In this document: positions 8,263 through 16,526 of the stretch, one piece after another
How the letters are laid out: each line of letters starts with the position of its first letter
How positions within the stretch are numbered: position 1 is the stretch's first letter
DNA from: an uncultured Caryophanales bacterium
Lineage (GTDB): Bacteria > Bacillota_I > Bacilli_A > RFN20 > CAG-449
Assembly: GCA_945873815.1 (NCBI GenBank)
Contig: CAMCEE010000002.1
Location: 1-64,000 of the forward strand
Direction: 5' to 3'
Length of the DNA stretch: 64,000 nucleotides
Position numbers and translations under genes: made by a program
The notes under the pieces: model-generated
Database searches by the model: none
What the model was told of the DNA's origin: nothing
The model's input: the letters and a program-made list of their open reading frames with translations, nothing else

Positions 8263-9268
8263 AGTGTGCCTCCTTTACAATGATTTTTTTAAGTTCCTCA
8301 ATAGAAATAGATTCATCAATGTAACCTCCATTCTTTTTATCTACTTTGATTAAATCTATTTTTTCATCGTGCATCTTTTTATCATTCTTTATGAATTCAA
8401 TTATTTGCTCTGCATCAATCTCTTCATCAAAGTGAATGTCTAATTTCTTTAAGAAAGAAGCTACTTCAAGGGGATCATCATTAATGAGCATCATACCTAT
8501 TCCTACTGCTTCTCCATGATATAATTTGTCGGAAAAGCCATAGATGCTTTCTAAAGCATGACCGATTGTGTGGCCATAATTTAGTATTTTGCGTATTGAT
8601 TCTTCTTTTTCATCGTTTTCAACAAAATGCTTCTTTACCATAATTGATTTTATTATGATAGATTCAATATCTAATTCTTCTTTTTTGAATTCATCTATAA
8701 TTGTTTTATCGAATATGTAACCTGCTTTTAATGCTTCAACTAGGCCATTATTTAATTGGCGCTTAGGTAATGATTTCAATAAGGAAAAATCAATCAATAC
8801 TCCTTTTGCAGGGTAGAATGAACCAATCATATTTTTATAATGTTTATAGTTGATTGCAGTTTTGCCTCCAATGGATGAATCAATCATTGAAAGAGAGGAA
8901 GTAGGAATATTAATGTATTCGATACCTCTTTTATATGTTGAACAGGCAAAACCAACTAAATCACCAATAACTCCTCCTCCAAGAGCAATCACTAAATCTT
9001 TACGAGAGAAATTGTTATTTAGCAATGTTTCTTGGATTTTTAGATAATTTTCAATTGATTTGGTATTTTCTCCATGAGGCAATACTAAAACATTAACATA
9101 ATCAAAATTTGATTTTACATCTTCTATATATTCTAAAGGAATATTATCATCTGTTACGATAAGAACTTTTTTATAGTCTAATGAAAAAAGATTAGAAAGT
9201 TCTCTTAGTGAGTTCTTTTTTATGATGATAGAGTAATCTTTTATCCTTGATTTTATATTTATTAGCAT
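8243..9268 (-). CDS. aroB: 3-dehydroquinate synthase
   Basis: AroB cyclises DAHP to 3-dehydroquinate, the second step, with NAD and a metal ion. Visible are the NAD region LPHGENTKSIENY, the glycine loop LGGGVIGDLVGFACSTYKRG, TSSLSMIDSSIGGKTAIN and the metal site NYGHTIGHALE. Length 341 aa is normal. It is the first gene of the operon; a ribosome site GAGGTGAAA lies 2-10 nt before the ATG and a good promoter lies about 25-50 nt upstream. DAHP synthase is not in the window, so the first step must be encoded elsewhere. Confidence 0.94.
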   Translation of the reverse strand: MLINIKSRIKDYSIIIKKNSLRELSNLFSLDYKKVLIVTDDNIPLEYIEDVKSNFDYVNVLVLPHGENTKSIENYLKIQETLLNNNFSRKDLVIALGGGVIGDLVGFACSTYKRGIEYINIPTSSLSMIDSSIGGKTAINYKHYKNMIGSFYPAKGVLIDFSLLKSLPKRQLNNGLVEALKAGYIFDKTIIDEFKKEELDIESIIIKSIMVKKHFVENDEKEESIRKILNYGHTIGHALESIYGFSDKLYHGEAVGIGMMLINDDPLEVASFLKKLDIHFDEEIDAEQIIEFIKNDKKMHDEKIDLIKVDKKNGGYIDESISIEELKKIIVKEAHYVRYLR

Positions 9269-9291
9269 ATTTTCACCTCATGTATAGGTTA

Positions 9292-9320
9292 ATAGTAAAA
9301 CATAAAATGTTTTAATGCAA
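9292..9320 (-). promoter_or_regulatory. Promoter of the aro operon with an inverted repeat in its spacer
   Basis: On the minus strand TTGCAT and TACTAT are separated by 17 bp. Between them AAAACAT-AAA-ATGTTTT (9297-9313 on plus) forms a perfect 7-bp inverted repeat that fills the spacer. A repressor bound there would block the polymerase, so this is a candidate operator. The promoter is predicted only from the hexamers and spacing. Confidence 0.6.
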
Positions 9321-9351
9321 ATAATATCGAAGAAATTGGATATAATAGAAC

Positions 9352-10029
9352 TTATTTCATTATATCTAACGAAAAGAAATCTAGTAAATCCAAAATGGAA
9401 TAATCTGGTAAATCACTTTTTTGTTTACGAGGATTGAACCATACAGTTGTAATATTAAAGTTCTTACCTCCTTGAATGTCACTAGATAAACTATCTCCAA
9501 GAATGACCATCTCTTCTTTTTTATTAGGGAAATCTTTTTCTATTGCTTTAAAAAAATTGACATCTGGTTTAGCATAACCAATGAATTCAGAAATATAACG
9601 ATTATCCAAATATTTATCGATGCTAGATAATTTGAGTCGAGATTCTTGAACTTCATTGACTCCGTTTGATACTAAACAAATTGTCATCCCTAATTTTTTA
9701 CAATGTGATAGGAATGGAAGAGCGTTATTAACAAATATGACAATATTTTTAAGACCGTCAAAATACATTCTATTTTCAATTTTACCATCTGTATTAATGC
9801 CAAAATCATTAAAAAATGAACTAAAACGTTCATTTAATATGACGTCTCTACTGATCTCTTTTCTTTCATATTTTTCCCAATATGAACGATTTATTCTATC
9901 GTATTTATCAAGGTTTTCTTTCGATACTGGAATGTGATGATAGTTAAAAACAGAAACGATTGCCTCATCGCTTGTTTTTCGAAAATCGAGTAATGTGTCA
10001 TCTAAGTCAACTAATAGAATTTTTTTCAT
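9352..10029 (-). CDS. HAD-superfamily phosphatase (YjjG-like)
   Basis: A subfamily IA HAD hydrolase: motif I is VDLDDTLLDF at residues about 6-15, motif II lies in ICLVSNGVNE, the lysine is in IGYAKPDVNFF and motif III is ILGDSLSSDIQGG. The cap arrangement and VDLDDTLLDF opening resemble YjjG-type 5'-nucleotidases that clean up pyrimidine nucleotides; the substrate is not provable here. The listed start at 10062 lies inside the previous gene; I prefer the ATG at 10029, which comes directly after that gene's TGA and puts motif I at the usual distance from the N-terminus. About 80 nt separate it from aroB. Confidence 0.8.
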   Translation of the reverse strand: MKKILLVDLDDTLLDFRKTSDEAIVSVFNYHHIPVSKENLDKYDRINRSYWEKYERKEISRDVILNERFSSFFNDFGINTDGKIENRMYFDGLKNIVIFVNNALPFLSHCKKLGMTICLVSNGVNEVQESRLKLSSIDKYLDNRYISEFIGYAKPDVNFFKAIEKDFPNKKEEMVILGDSLSSDIQGGKNFNITTVWFNPRKQKSDLPDYSILDLLDFFSLDIMK

Positions 10030-10030
10030 A

Positions 10031-11080
10031 TCATTTACCTGTTTCAAACCATTTTGTTTCAATGAATGGTTTATCTTTTTCTTCTAAACTTGGAACGAGT
10101 TGATTGTTGAAATAATAATCTATTGTCCTCCCTTTTCCTTCAACTTTGCATGTTTTACCATCACTTGAACAAACAAATGTTCCGTTTGTTCCTGTCCAAT
10201 ATATTTCATTAGTATAATATCTGAATCTTGAAATGACTGCAGGATAAGGGTGTTGAGAGGAAACGACACCTTTTTGAGAACGATTATTATCGCTTATTGC
10301 GGAACTAATTAAAACCATATTCGGAGAAACTATATCTAGCATTGTAAGTGAATTAGATCCGGTCGAGCCATGATGATTTGCTTTAAAAACGGTGAACTTG
10401 TCTTTTGAAAAATATTGTTTATCAATTCTATTTTCTAGTCTTTCTTCAATCATTTTAGAAATATCTCCTCCAAAAAAGAATTGAGTATTATTATAATTTA
10501 AGGCGAATGTCACAGAGACATTATTGATATTTCCTCCTTGGTAAGTAGAATTTGGTAGAGGATATTCTCCAGTATCAAAAAGATCAATATAGACATTGTC
10601 ATCAACATCTAAATATATGCGATTAGAAAGGTTTTCCGTATGAAAGAAATCATATGCAGCATGATAAAGCGTTCCTTTATCAATGAATGAATGCTTGATA
10701 TTTTCAACGATTTGAAATGAACTAGTTGAATATAGCGCCCCAGAATCAATCCAGGTTGTAATAGATTTGATTCCGCTATTAGATAAGACACCAGAAGCAA
10801 TTCCTCCAATATGATCAGCATGAGGATGAGTTAGTATTAATGTGTCTAAGATATTATCTTTTACGTTTTCCTTGATTGTTTTTGATACTTCTTCTGCATC
10901 TTCGTTTTGACCCGCATCAACTAGGATTTCAAAGTTCTTGTATTTAATAAGTATTGAATCCCCATATTGATTTTTCATTTCGTTGAAAATAACATAGAGT
11001 TTTTCTACATTATTATTTTTACAGGAACTAAATGATAATAATATCAATAATAATAAAATAATGTTTTTAAGCTTTTTCAT
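10031..11080 (-). CDS. MBL-fold (ComEC C-terminal-like) lipoprotein
   Basis: The N-terminus is a lipoprotein signal: lysines, a hydrophobic run and a lipobox SFSSC with Cys near residue 20. The mature part is a metallo-beta-lactamase fold of the type found at the C-terminus of ComEC: LVDAGQNED, LILTHPHADHIGGI with the metal-binding H-x-H-x-D-H, FGGDIS and FKANHHGSTGSNS. These enzymes are hydrolases, often of nucleic acids or phosphodiesters, here on the outer face of the membrane. No ComEC membrane domain is attached. The stop nearly touches the HAD gene start, so the two are likely co-transcribed. The substrate is unknown. Confidence 0.8.
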   Translation of the reverse strand: MKKLKNIILLLLILLSFSSCKNNNVEKLYVIFNEMKNQYGDSILIKYKNFEILVDAGQNEDAEEVSKTIKENVKDNILDTLILTHPHADHIGGIASGVLSNSGIKSITTWIDSGALYSTSSFQIVENIKHSFIDKGTLYHAAYDFFHTENLSNRIYLDVDDNVYIDLFDTGEYPLPNSTYQGGNINNVSVTFALNYNNTQFFFGGDISKMIEERLENRIDKQYFSKDKFTVFKANHHGSTGSNSLTMLDIVSPNMVLISSAISDNNRSQKGVVSSQHPYPAVISRFRYYTNEIYWTGTNGTFVCSSDGKTCKVEGKGRTIDYYFNNQLVPSLEEKDKPFIETKWFETGK

Positions 11081-11184
11081 CGATACCTCTATTTAAAATA
11101 TAAATAGAAAGTAACAAAAGAACAAGAAATTAATATTCTTAAAATGAAAATATGGTAATATTTATAAGCAAGAGGTGTATAAAT

Positions 11185-12015
11185 ATGTTTAAGATTGGAT
11201 GTCATGTTTCAAGTAGCAATGGATATATGCAAATGATTAAGGATACCGAATACATTGGAGGTAATGTCTTTCAATGGTTTACAAGGAATCCTCGAGGATG
11301 TCAAGCAAAGGAGATTGACCCTATTGATTTAAAAGCATTTATCGATTATGTTAACGAAAGGGATTATGGTCCATTTTTAGCGCATGCTCCATATACATTA
11401 AATTGCTGCTCGGATAAAGAAAGTGTAAGAGAATTTGCATGTGATGTCTTTAAAAAAGATTTAGAGATACTCAATAATATTCCTAATTCAATGTATAATT
11501 TTCATCCTGGAAGTCATGTAGGACAAGGAATAGAAACGGGTATTAAATATATTATCGATACATTGAATGAAGTATTAACTAAGGATAATAAGGTTCTAGT
11601 ATTATTAGAAACTATGGCTGGAAAAGGTAGTGAAGTAGGCTCGAGATTTGAGGAGATAAAGCAAATTATCGATGGAGTAGTTTTAAAAGAACAAATAGGA
11701 GTCACGCTTGATACATGTCACATTTCTGATGCTGGATATGATGCGATTGAGAACTTTGATAAAGTATTAGATGATTTTGATAGAATAATTGGATTAGACA
11801 GATTAAAAGCGATTCATTTAAATGATTCTAAGAATCCGCTTGGTGCACATAAAGATCGTCATGAAAAAATCGGAGAAGGATATTTTGGTTTAGAGTCAAT
11901 TAAGAAAATTATTAATAATCCGAGAATAAAACATTTACCATTTTATCTTGAAACTCCTAATGAGTTAGATGGATATAAGAAGGAAGTTGAAATGCTAAAG
12001 GAAATGAGGGTTTAG
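11185..12015 (+). CDS. nfo: Deoxyribonuclease IV (endonuclease IV)
   Basis: Nfo cuts DNA 5' of abasic sites and oxidised bases in base-excision repair, using three metal ions. Family stretches are IGCHVSSSNGY, FQWFTRNPRG, NFHPGSH, VLLETMAGKGSEVGSRFEE, LDTCHISDAGYD, HLNDSKNPLGAHKDRHEKIG and FYLETP, holding the His/Glu/Asp metal ligands. I moved the start from 11152 to the ATG at 11185, which follows AGAGGTG at good spacing and gives the usual N-terminus MFKIGCHVS. The product is 276 aa, normal for the family. The downstream rsmE begins 1 nt after the stop. Confidence 0.93.
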   Translation: MFKIGCHVSSSNGYMQMIKDTEYIGGNVFQWFTRNPRGCQAKEIDPIDLKAFIDYVNERDYGPFLAHAPYTLNCCSDKESVREFACDVFKKDLEILNNIPNSMYNFHPGSHVGQGIETGIKYIIDTLNEVLTKDNKVLVLLETMAGKGSEVGSRFEEIKQIIDGVVLKEQIGVTLDTCHISDAGYDAIENFDKVLDDFDRIIGLDRLKAIHLNDSKNPLGAHKDRHEKIGEGYFGLESIKKIINNPRIKHLPFYLETPNELDGYKKEVEMLKEMRV

Positions 12016-12016
12016 T

Positions 12017-12733
12017 ATGCAAAGATATTTTATTGAAGAGATAGATAATGGTAGACCGATATTTTCAAAAGAACAAACTCATCATATCGTTAATGTGATG
12101 AGAATGAAAAGCGGTGATAGGATTACAATAGTTTATCAAAATGAATCATTCCTTTGTGAACTTGAAAACAATAATCCATTATCTATGAAAATTATTGAAA
12201 AATTAAATGAAGATCATGAACTTCATAATGATGTAACGTTATTATATTGTCTTCCAAAAGGAGAAAAATTGGAACTAGTTGTACAAAAAGCTACCGAATT
12301 AGGAGTGAATGAAATAATCTTAGTTCAATCGGAAAGATGTATTGCAAAGATTACTAAAGAAAATAAGGATAAGAAATTATTGAGACTTAATAAAATTGCT
12401 TTAGAAGCTAGTGAACAATCAAAAAGAACTAAAGTACCTCTTATTAAGGAAGTAATATCGTATAAGGAATTATCGAAATTCCACTTTGATCATCAATTTA
12501 TTGCCTATGAAAATGAAGGAGATTTATCTTTTAAGGCCCATATTGAAGCGATTAAGGAAAATGAAAGTATTGGAATATTAATCGGATCTGAGGGTGGATT
12601 TTCTCCTAGCGAAGTTGAAAAAGCAAAGGAAGCAGGATATATATCCGTTTCGTTAGGGAAAAGAATATTAAGAAGCGAAACTGCAGTATTCTACGCTTTA
12701 TCTACTATTGGATTCGTACTTGAAAACAAATGA
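12017..12733 (+). CDS. rsmE: 16S rRNA (uracil-1498-N3)-methyltransferase
   Basis: RsmE methylates U1498 of 16S rRNA in the 30S subunit using S-adenosylmethionine. It has the N-terminal PUA-like part (HHIVNVMRMKSGDRI) and a SPOUT methyltransferase knot: YCLPKGEKLELVVQKATELGV, ASEQSKR, LIGSEGGFSPSEVEKA, and LGKRILRSETAVFYAL. Length 238 aa is standard. It is placed directly after nfo and shares its transcript. Confidence 0.93.
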   Translation: MQRYFIEEIDNGRPIFSKEQTHHIVNVMRMKSGDRITIVYQNESFLCELENNNPLSMKIIEKLNEDHELHNDVTLLYCLPKGEKLELVVQKATELGVNEIILVQSERCIAKITKENKDKKLLRLNKIALEASEQSKRTKVPLIKEVISYKELSKFHFDHQFIAYENEGDLSFKAHIEAIKENESIGILIGSEGGFSPSEVEKAKEAGYISVSLGKRILRSETAVFYALSTIGFVLENK

Positions 12734-12782
12734 TATTCAATGTGAATAATGATATAATGTGAACTATGAAAGGAAGATAGAA

Positions 12783-13616
12783 ATGAGTATATTTACAGTA
12801 TTGAAAAGAAAAAAAAGAATATCTCTTATACGTTCGGAAGAATATGCTTTTTATGCTGAAAACACTCAATTGCTTTCTAGATTTACTACTCATTATCATA
12901 TGAGTCAACCAGATACTACAGGGTTTAAGATTATTCAATGCAATATTTTAATTCGCGCGATAAAAAATAAAGATATTATTGAAAAGAATCTTGAAAAATA
13001 TTCATTGGAATCGTTGGCTGTTCCTGTAGATAAAAGAGATAGATTTATTAGAGATAAAGTATGGGAGGATTTAGAAAATGCGCATGCACCATATTTTGAA
13101 ATCGATAAGGGTAGAATCTACATTCCGTTCTTTTCAAGAGGATTGAATTTAATATATAACGATCAACCAACTAGATTAATGGATTATCCTTATAACGAAT
13201 TAAAAGATAAACCTCTCACTGCATGTATTGATTTGTTTGATATGTATAATTTTTCATTATTTTCTTCTACCTTTACTTCACTAATCAAAATTAAAGAAGA
13301 TAAAACTAGCGCAGCCTATTATCATAAGGAATTCGAAACGATATACATTATTAATAATCAAGGAAGATTGGATGTTTGTATTCCGATTTTTGACCGATAT
13401 TTAAAAACTAGAAATGAAGAACATCTCATTAGGCGAATCGAAAGAGTAGTAACTGCATATTACTCAAATGATTGTTCAGCATTTATTAAAAGTTTATATG
13501 AAGAAAATCTTATTTCTCATAAAACATTTATTGCTCTTGCACGTAGTGCATCAAAAAAAGCGATAAAAAAAGATAAGATTTTCAATCGAGGAAAAAGTCC
13601 AGATGAAGTATTATAA
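12783..13616 (+). CDS. Protein of unknown function between rsmE and mtaB
   Basis: I do not recognise this 277-aa protein. The start at ATG 12783 is preferred over 12759 because GAAAGGAAG stands just upstream and a TATAAT (about 12752) would overlap the earlier start. The N-terminus is basic (LKRKKRISLIRSEEY); the rest is a mix of charged and aromatic residues with no signal peptide or membrane segment, so it is probably cytoplasmic. A segment with HTHYH-like histidines (TTHYHMSQ) and a basic C-terminus (SASKKAIKKDKIF) are visible. Its end overlaps the start of mtaB by 14 nt, which suggests linkage to tRNA/rRNA modification genes. Confidence 0.7.
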   Translation: MSIFTVLKRKKRISLIRSEEYAFYAENTQLLSRFTTHYHMSQPDTTGFKIIQCNILIRAIKNKDIIEKNLEKYSLESLAVPVDKRDRFIRDKVWEDLENAHAPYFEIDKGRIYIPFFSRGLNLIYNDQPTRLMDYPYNELKDKPLTACIDLFDMYNFSLFSSTFTSLIKIKEDKTSAAYYHKEFETIYIINNQGRLDVCIPIFDRYLKTRNEEHLIRRIERVVTAYYSNDCSAFIKSLYEENLISHKTFIALARSASKKAIKKDKIFNRGKSPDEVL

Positions 13617-14871
13617 GACATTGTCACTTGGTTGCAAAGTAAACACGTATGAAACGGAAGCAATTAAGGAATTATTAGAAAAAGAGGGATATATTGAATC
13701 GCACGATGAAAAATGCGATGTTTTTGTCATCAATACTTGTGCAGTTACTCAAGTTGGAGAACAAAAATCTCGTCAAATGATCCGTAAATCAATAAAAAGT
13801 AATCCTCATGCAATTTTTGTTGTGATGGGATGCTATTCTCAATTACATCCTGAAGTGGTCAAAGAGATTGAGGGCACAAACATTATTCTTGGAACTTCGA
13901 AAAGAAGTGAAATCATTTCTTTGATTAAAGAATTTGAAGAGAAAAAAGAACAAATTGTAAAAGTTAATAAAGATAATAGAAATGAAGAATATGAATGTCT
14001 AAATATAGTTTCTTATAATGAAAACACTAGAGCATTTGTGAAAGTTCAAGACGGATGCAATAATTTTTGTTCCTATTGTATCATTCCCTATACAAGGGGT
14101 GGATTTAGATCGAGAAATAAAGAGAGTATTCTTGAAGAGATACATGCCCTTGCAGATGCTTCTTTTCAAGAGATAGTGATTACGGGAGTTGATACCGCTG
14201 GATATGGAAGCGATAAGAATGATGGGTATTATTTTAATGATTTAATAAAAGATATTTTAAAAGAAGAACCACGTATAAAAAGAATTCGTATTTCATCGAT
14301 TGAAGCTAGTCAAATCGATGATGAATTTATCGAGATTTTAAAAACTAATCCTCGCATTGCCTCACATTTACATATTCCACTTCAATCAGGATCGGCAGGC
14401 GTATTAAAAAGAATGCACCGTAAGTATACAAAGGAAGAATTTTTGGAAAGAATTAAGAAAATAAGAAACGCCTTACCTGAAATTGCGCTTGCGTGTGATG
14501 TTATTGTAGGATTTCCAGGAGAGACGGAAGAAGAATTCTTAGAATGCGTGGAGTTTATTAAAGAATGTGGATTTAATTATCTACATGTTTTTCCATATTC
14601 TATTAGACCAGGTACTCTTGCTTCTAAAATGGATAATCAAATTGATCCAAAAGTAAAAAAGGATAGAGTTCACCGTCTTATTGAAGTTGGAGAAAAACTA
14701 AAAATGGAATACGAAAAGAAGTTTATCGGAAGAGAACTTGATGTCATAATCGAATCATATGATCCTAAAACAAAACTTTATAAAGGATATTCGAGCAATT
14801 ATATTGAAGTACACGTCTCTTCTAAAGAAGAGATAATTGGAAAATATATTGTTACAACATATAATGGGTAA
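13603..14871 (+). CDS. mtaB: tRNA t6A37 methylthiotransferase
   Basis: MtaB adds a methylthio group to t6A at position 37 of tRNAs, giving ms2t6A. Domain order is MTTase N-terminal (TLGCKVNTYETE-like start SLGCKVNTYETEAI, then INTCAVTQ and GCYSQ with cluster cysteines), radical SAM core with CNNFCSYCIIPYTRG (CxxxCxxC), and a C-terminal TRAM-like part. Length 422 aa fits MtaB rather than MiaB, and the SLGCKVN opening is the usual MtaB form. The first 14 nt overlap the previous gene. Confidence 0.93.
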   Translation: MKYYKTLSLGCKVNTYETEAIKELLEKEGYIESHDEKCDVFVINTCAVTQVGEQKSRQMIRKSIKSNPHAIFVVMGCYSQLHPEVVKEIEGTNIILGTSKRSEIISLIKEFEEKKEQIVKVNKDNRNEEYECLNIVSYNENTRAFVKVQDGCNNFCSYCIIPYTRGGFRSRNKESILEEIHALADASFQEIVITGVDTAGYGSDKNDGYYFNDLIKDILKEEPRIKRIRISSIEASQIDDEFIEILKTNPRIASHLHIPLQSGSAGVLKRMHRKYTKEEFLERIKKIRNALPEIALACDVIVGFPGETEEEFLECVEFIKECGFNYLHVFPYSIRPGTLASKMDNQIDPKVKKDRVHRLIEVGEKLKMEYEKKFIGRELDVIIESYDPKTKLYKGYSSNYIEVHVSSKEEIIGKYIVTTYNG

Positions 14872-14917
14872 ATGGAAAAACTATTCATTTTTTGTATAAC
14901 TAATTTAATAAAAAAGG

Positions 14918-14946
14918 TTGACATGAAATAAGATTTCCTTTAAAAT
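14918..14946 (+). promoter_or_regulatory. Strong promoter of rpmF
   Basis: TTGACA (14918-14923) and TAAAAT (14941-14946) are 17 bp apart, close to the vegetative consensus. The strong site AGGAGGTG lies just before the rpmF ATG. Confidence 0.85.
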
Positions 14947-14993
14947 ACATATCGTGTCTATTGAAGACAAACAACGTAGGAGGTGTGTAAAGT

Positions 14994-15179
14994 ATGGCAG
15001 TACCAGCTAGAAGAACATCTAAAACAACAAAGAGAATGCGTAGAACTCATTTCAAACTTCACGTTACAGGTTTAGCAAAATGTGCTAATTGTGGTGCAAT
15101 GGTTAAGGCACACCAAGTTTGCCCAGAATGTGGATATTATAATGGCAAAAAAGTTGTTGATGTAAAAAACGCAAAATAA
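14994..15179 (+). CDS. rpmF: 50S ribosomal protein L32
   Basis: L32 is a small zinc-ribbon protein of the large subunit. The start [18 protein letters not shown] is diagnostic, and the two cysteine pairs CANCG and CPECG show the zinc-binding form rather than the Cys-less form. The product is 61 aa. It has its own strong promoter, an AGGAGGTG ribosome site and a terminator directly after. The usual neighbour yceD is not present. Confidence 0.97.
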   Translation: MAVPARRTSKTTKRMRRTHFKLHVTGLAKCANCGAMVKAHQVCPECGYYNGKKVVDVKNAK

Positions 15180-15189
15180 ATTTTTAAAA

Positions 15190-15215
15190 ATAGGTTTATT
15201 AACCTGTTTTTTTTT
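15190..15215 (+). terminator. Intrinsic terminator of rpmF
   Basis: ATAGGTT-TATT-AACCTGT stem-loop followed by nine T residues, 10 nt after the rpmF stop. Confidence 0.85.
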
Positions 15216-15288
15216 ACTCAAAATTTCACTCTTTTTTTATTTTATGTATTGTTATATAATTTATTTGTATTTATAAAGGAGAAAAAAA

Positions 15289-15936
15289 ATGGATTATAAT
15301 AAATATATTGATCACACGTTGTTGAAAGCAGATGCTTCAATTGCAGCGATAAAGAAATTATGTGCTGAAGCAAAAGAATATGATTTCGCTTCCGTATGCG
15401 TAAATCCTGGATTTGTAAAATTGTGTGCTGAAGAATTGAATGGAACTGACGTCAAAGTATGCACAGTTGTTGGGTTTCCATTAGGTGCTACTTCCACTGA
15501 ATCAAAGGTTTTCGAAACAAAACAAGCAGTAAAAGATGGTGCTACTGAAATTGATATGGTAATCAACGTATCAAGATTAAAAGATGGCGATGATGAATAT
15601 GTACTAGAAGAAATTAGAAAGATTAGAAAAGCATGTAAAGGGAACGTATTAAAAGTCATCATTGAAACATGCTTATTGACTGATGAAGAAAAAATTAGAG
15701 TCTGTAAACTAGCTAAAAAAGCAAAAGCAACATTTGTAAAAACTTCAACTGGTTTTTCAACTGGCGGAGCAACAGTTCATGATGTAAAATTAATGAGAAA
15801 AGCTGTTGGAAAGAAAATGGGAGTTAAAGCTAGTGGTGGAGTTAGAACTGCAGAAGACTTCCTTGCAATGATTAAAGCAGGTGCAACTAGAGTTGGTGCT
15901 TCGGCTGGAATTGCAATCATGTCGGAATTGAAATAA
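15289..15936 (+). CDS. deoC: Deoxyribose-phosphate aldolase
   Basis: DeoC splits 2-deoxyribose 5-phosphate into acetaldehyde and glyceraldehyde 3-phosphate, feeding nucleoside sugars into glycolysis. The sequence has [77 protein letters not shown] with the Schiff-base lysine, and VKASGGVRT. Length 215 aa is normal. AGGAGAAAAAAA precedes the ATG, and TATAAT at 15255-15260 could be its -10. It stands alone, with no deoD or pdp next to it. Confidence 0.95.
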   Translation: MDYNKYIDHTLLKADASIAAIKKLCAEAKEYDFASVCVNPGFVKLCAEELNGTDVKVCTVVGFPLGATSTESKVFETKQAVKDGATEIDMVINVSRLKDGDDEYVLEEIRKIRKACKGNVLKVIIETCLLTDEEKIRVCKLAKKAKATFVKTSTGFSTGGATVHDVKLMRKAVGKKMGVKASGGVRTAEDFLAMIKAGATRVGASAGIAIMSELK

Positions 15937-15949
15937 GTAAATTATTAGA

Positions 15950-15977
15950 CGGTAAGATTATTTCTTATCGTTTTTTT
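15950..15977 (+). terminator. Intrinsic terminator of deoC
   Basis: CGGTAAGA-TTATT-TCTTATCG, an 8-bp stem with one G-T pair, followed by seven T residues. Confidence 0.85.
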
Positions 15978-16093
15978 GTATAAAAATTCTAATTCGATAG
16001 ATAATAGTAAATGTGAGAAGAAATGGTTTCTAGCAAATATAAATAAATCATTTCAGTTAACAAAATGGGCTTACATATCACTTATTGTAAATT

Positions 16094-16130
16094 ATGAAAA
16101 TGAATGTCTTGTTTTTGAAAACATTTTCAT
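16094..16130 (+). promoter_or_regulatory. Inverted repeat containing a cre-like palindrome
   Basis: ATGAAAATG (16094-16102) is repeated inverted as CATTTTCAT (16122-16130). The right arm also lies in TGAAAACATTTTCA (16116-16129), which resembles a CcpA-type cre but has CA instead of CG at the centre. It is upstream of the Cys-rich gene and the LacI-type regulator, so autoregulation is possible. The rest of 15978-16176 shows no gene. Confidence 0.4.
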
Positions 16131-16176
16131 ATATACTAAATATAAGCCGTATTAAGCCCTAAAAAAAGGGGAAAAA

Positions 16177-16458
16177 ATGCAAAAAGCTGTAAAACTGATA
16201 GTATTTGGCATGGCAATGGGTATGGCGATTGAGAAATGTTTTATGAAAAAGATTTCTTCTTCGACCGATGAACCTAGTATTAGTTCATGCAAAGAAAACG
16301 ATTCTTGTTTTGATATGGATGATTGTACACCATGTTCAAAAAAGAAAACAAAACTAGATCTTTTAATTGAGGAATTCAATAAAATAGATCTAAGCGACGT
16401 TAAAGAAAAAACAAAACAAGCACTAGAAAGATTTAGAAATAAACTTCAAAGCATGTAA
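16177..16458 (+). CDS. Small Cys-containing membrane-associated protein of unknown function
   Basis: A 93-aa protein after a GGGG-type ribosome site (AAAAAAAGGGGAAAAA-ATG). The first 20 residues form a short hydrophobic, glycine-containing helix (LIVFGMAMGMAIEKCF), as in YtxH-like small membrane proteins. The middle has five cysteines (SSCKEND, SCFDMDDCTPCSKK), which could bind metal, and the C-terminus is an amphipathic charged helix (LLIEEFNKIDLSDVKEKTKQ). I cannot name it. It sits between deoC and the LacI-type regulator and has its own terminator. Confidence 0.65.
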   Translation: MQKAVKLIVFGMAMGMAIEKCFMKKISSSTDEPSISSCKENDSCFDMDDCTPCSKKKTKLDLLIEEFNKIDLSDVKEKTKQALERFRNKLQSM

Positions 16459-16475
16459 ATGTTAACTATCACAAT

Positions 16476-16501
16476 AAAGCGCGGCTAGAGCGCTTTTTTT
16501 A
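16476..16501 (+). terminator. Intrinsic terminator after the Cys-rich gene
   Basis: AAAGCGC-GGCTAGA-GCGCTTT stem-loop followed by T residues, 17 nt after the stop. Confidence 0.85.
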
Positions 16502-16526
16502 TTTAGATTATGAGAGGAGAATTATT

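Noticed and set aside
15312-15662. 116-aa minus-strand ORF over deoC
   Set aside because: Shadow of deoC, which has strong family motifs in the plus frame.
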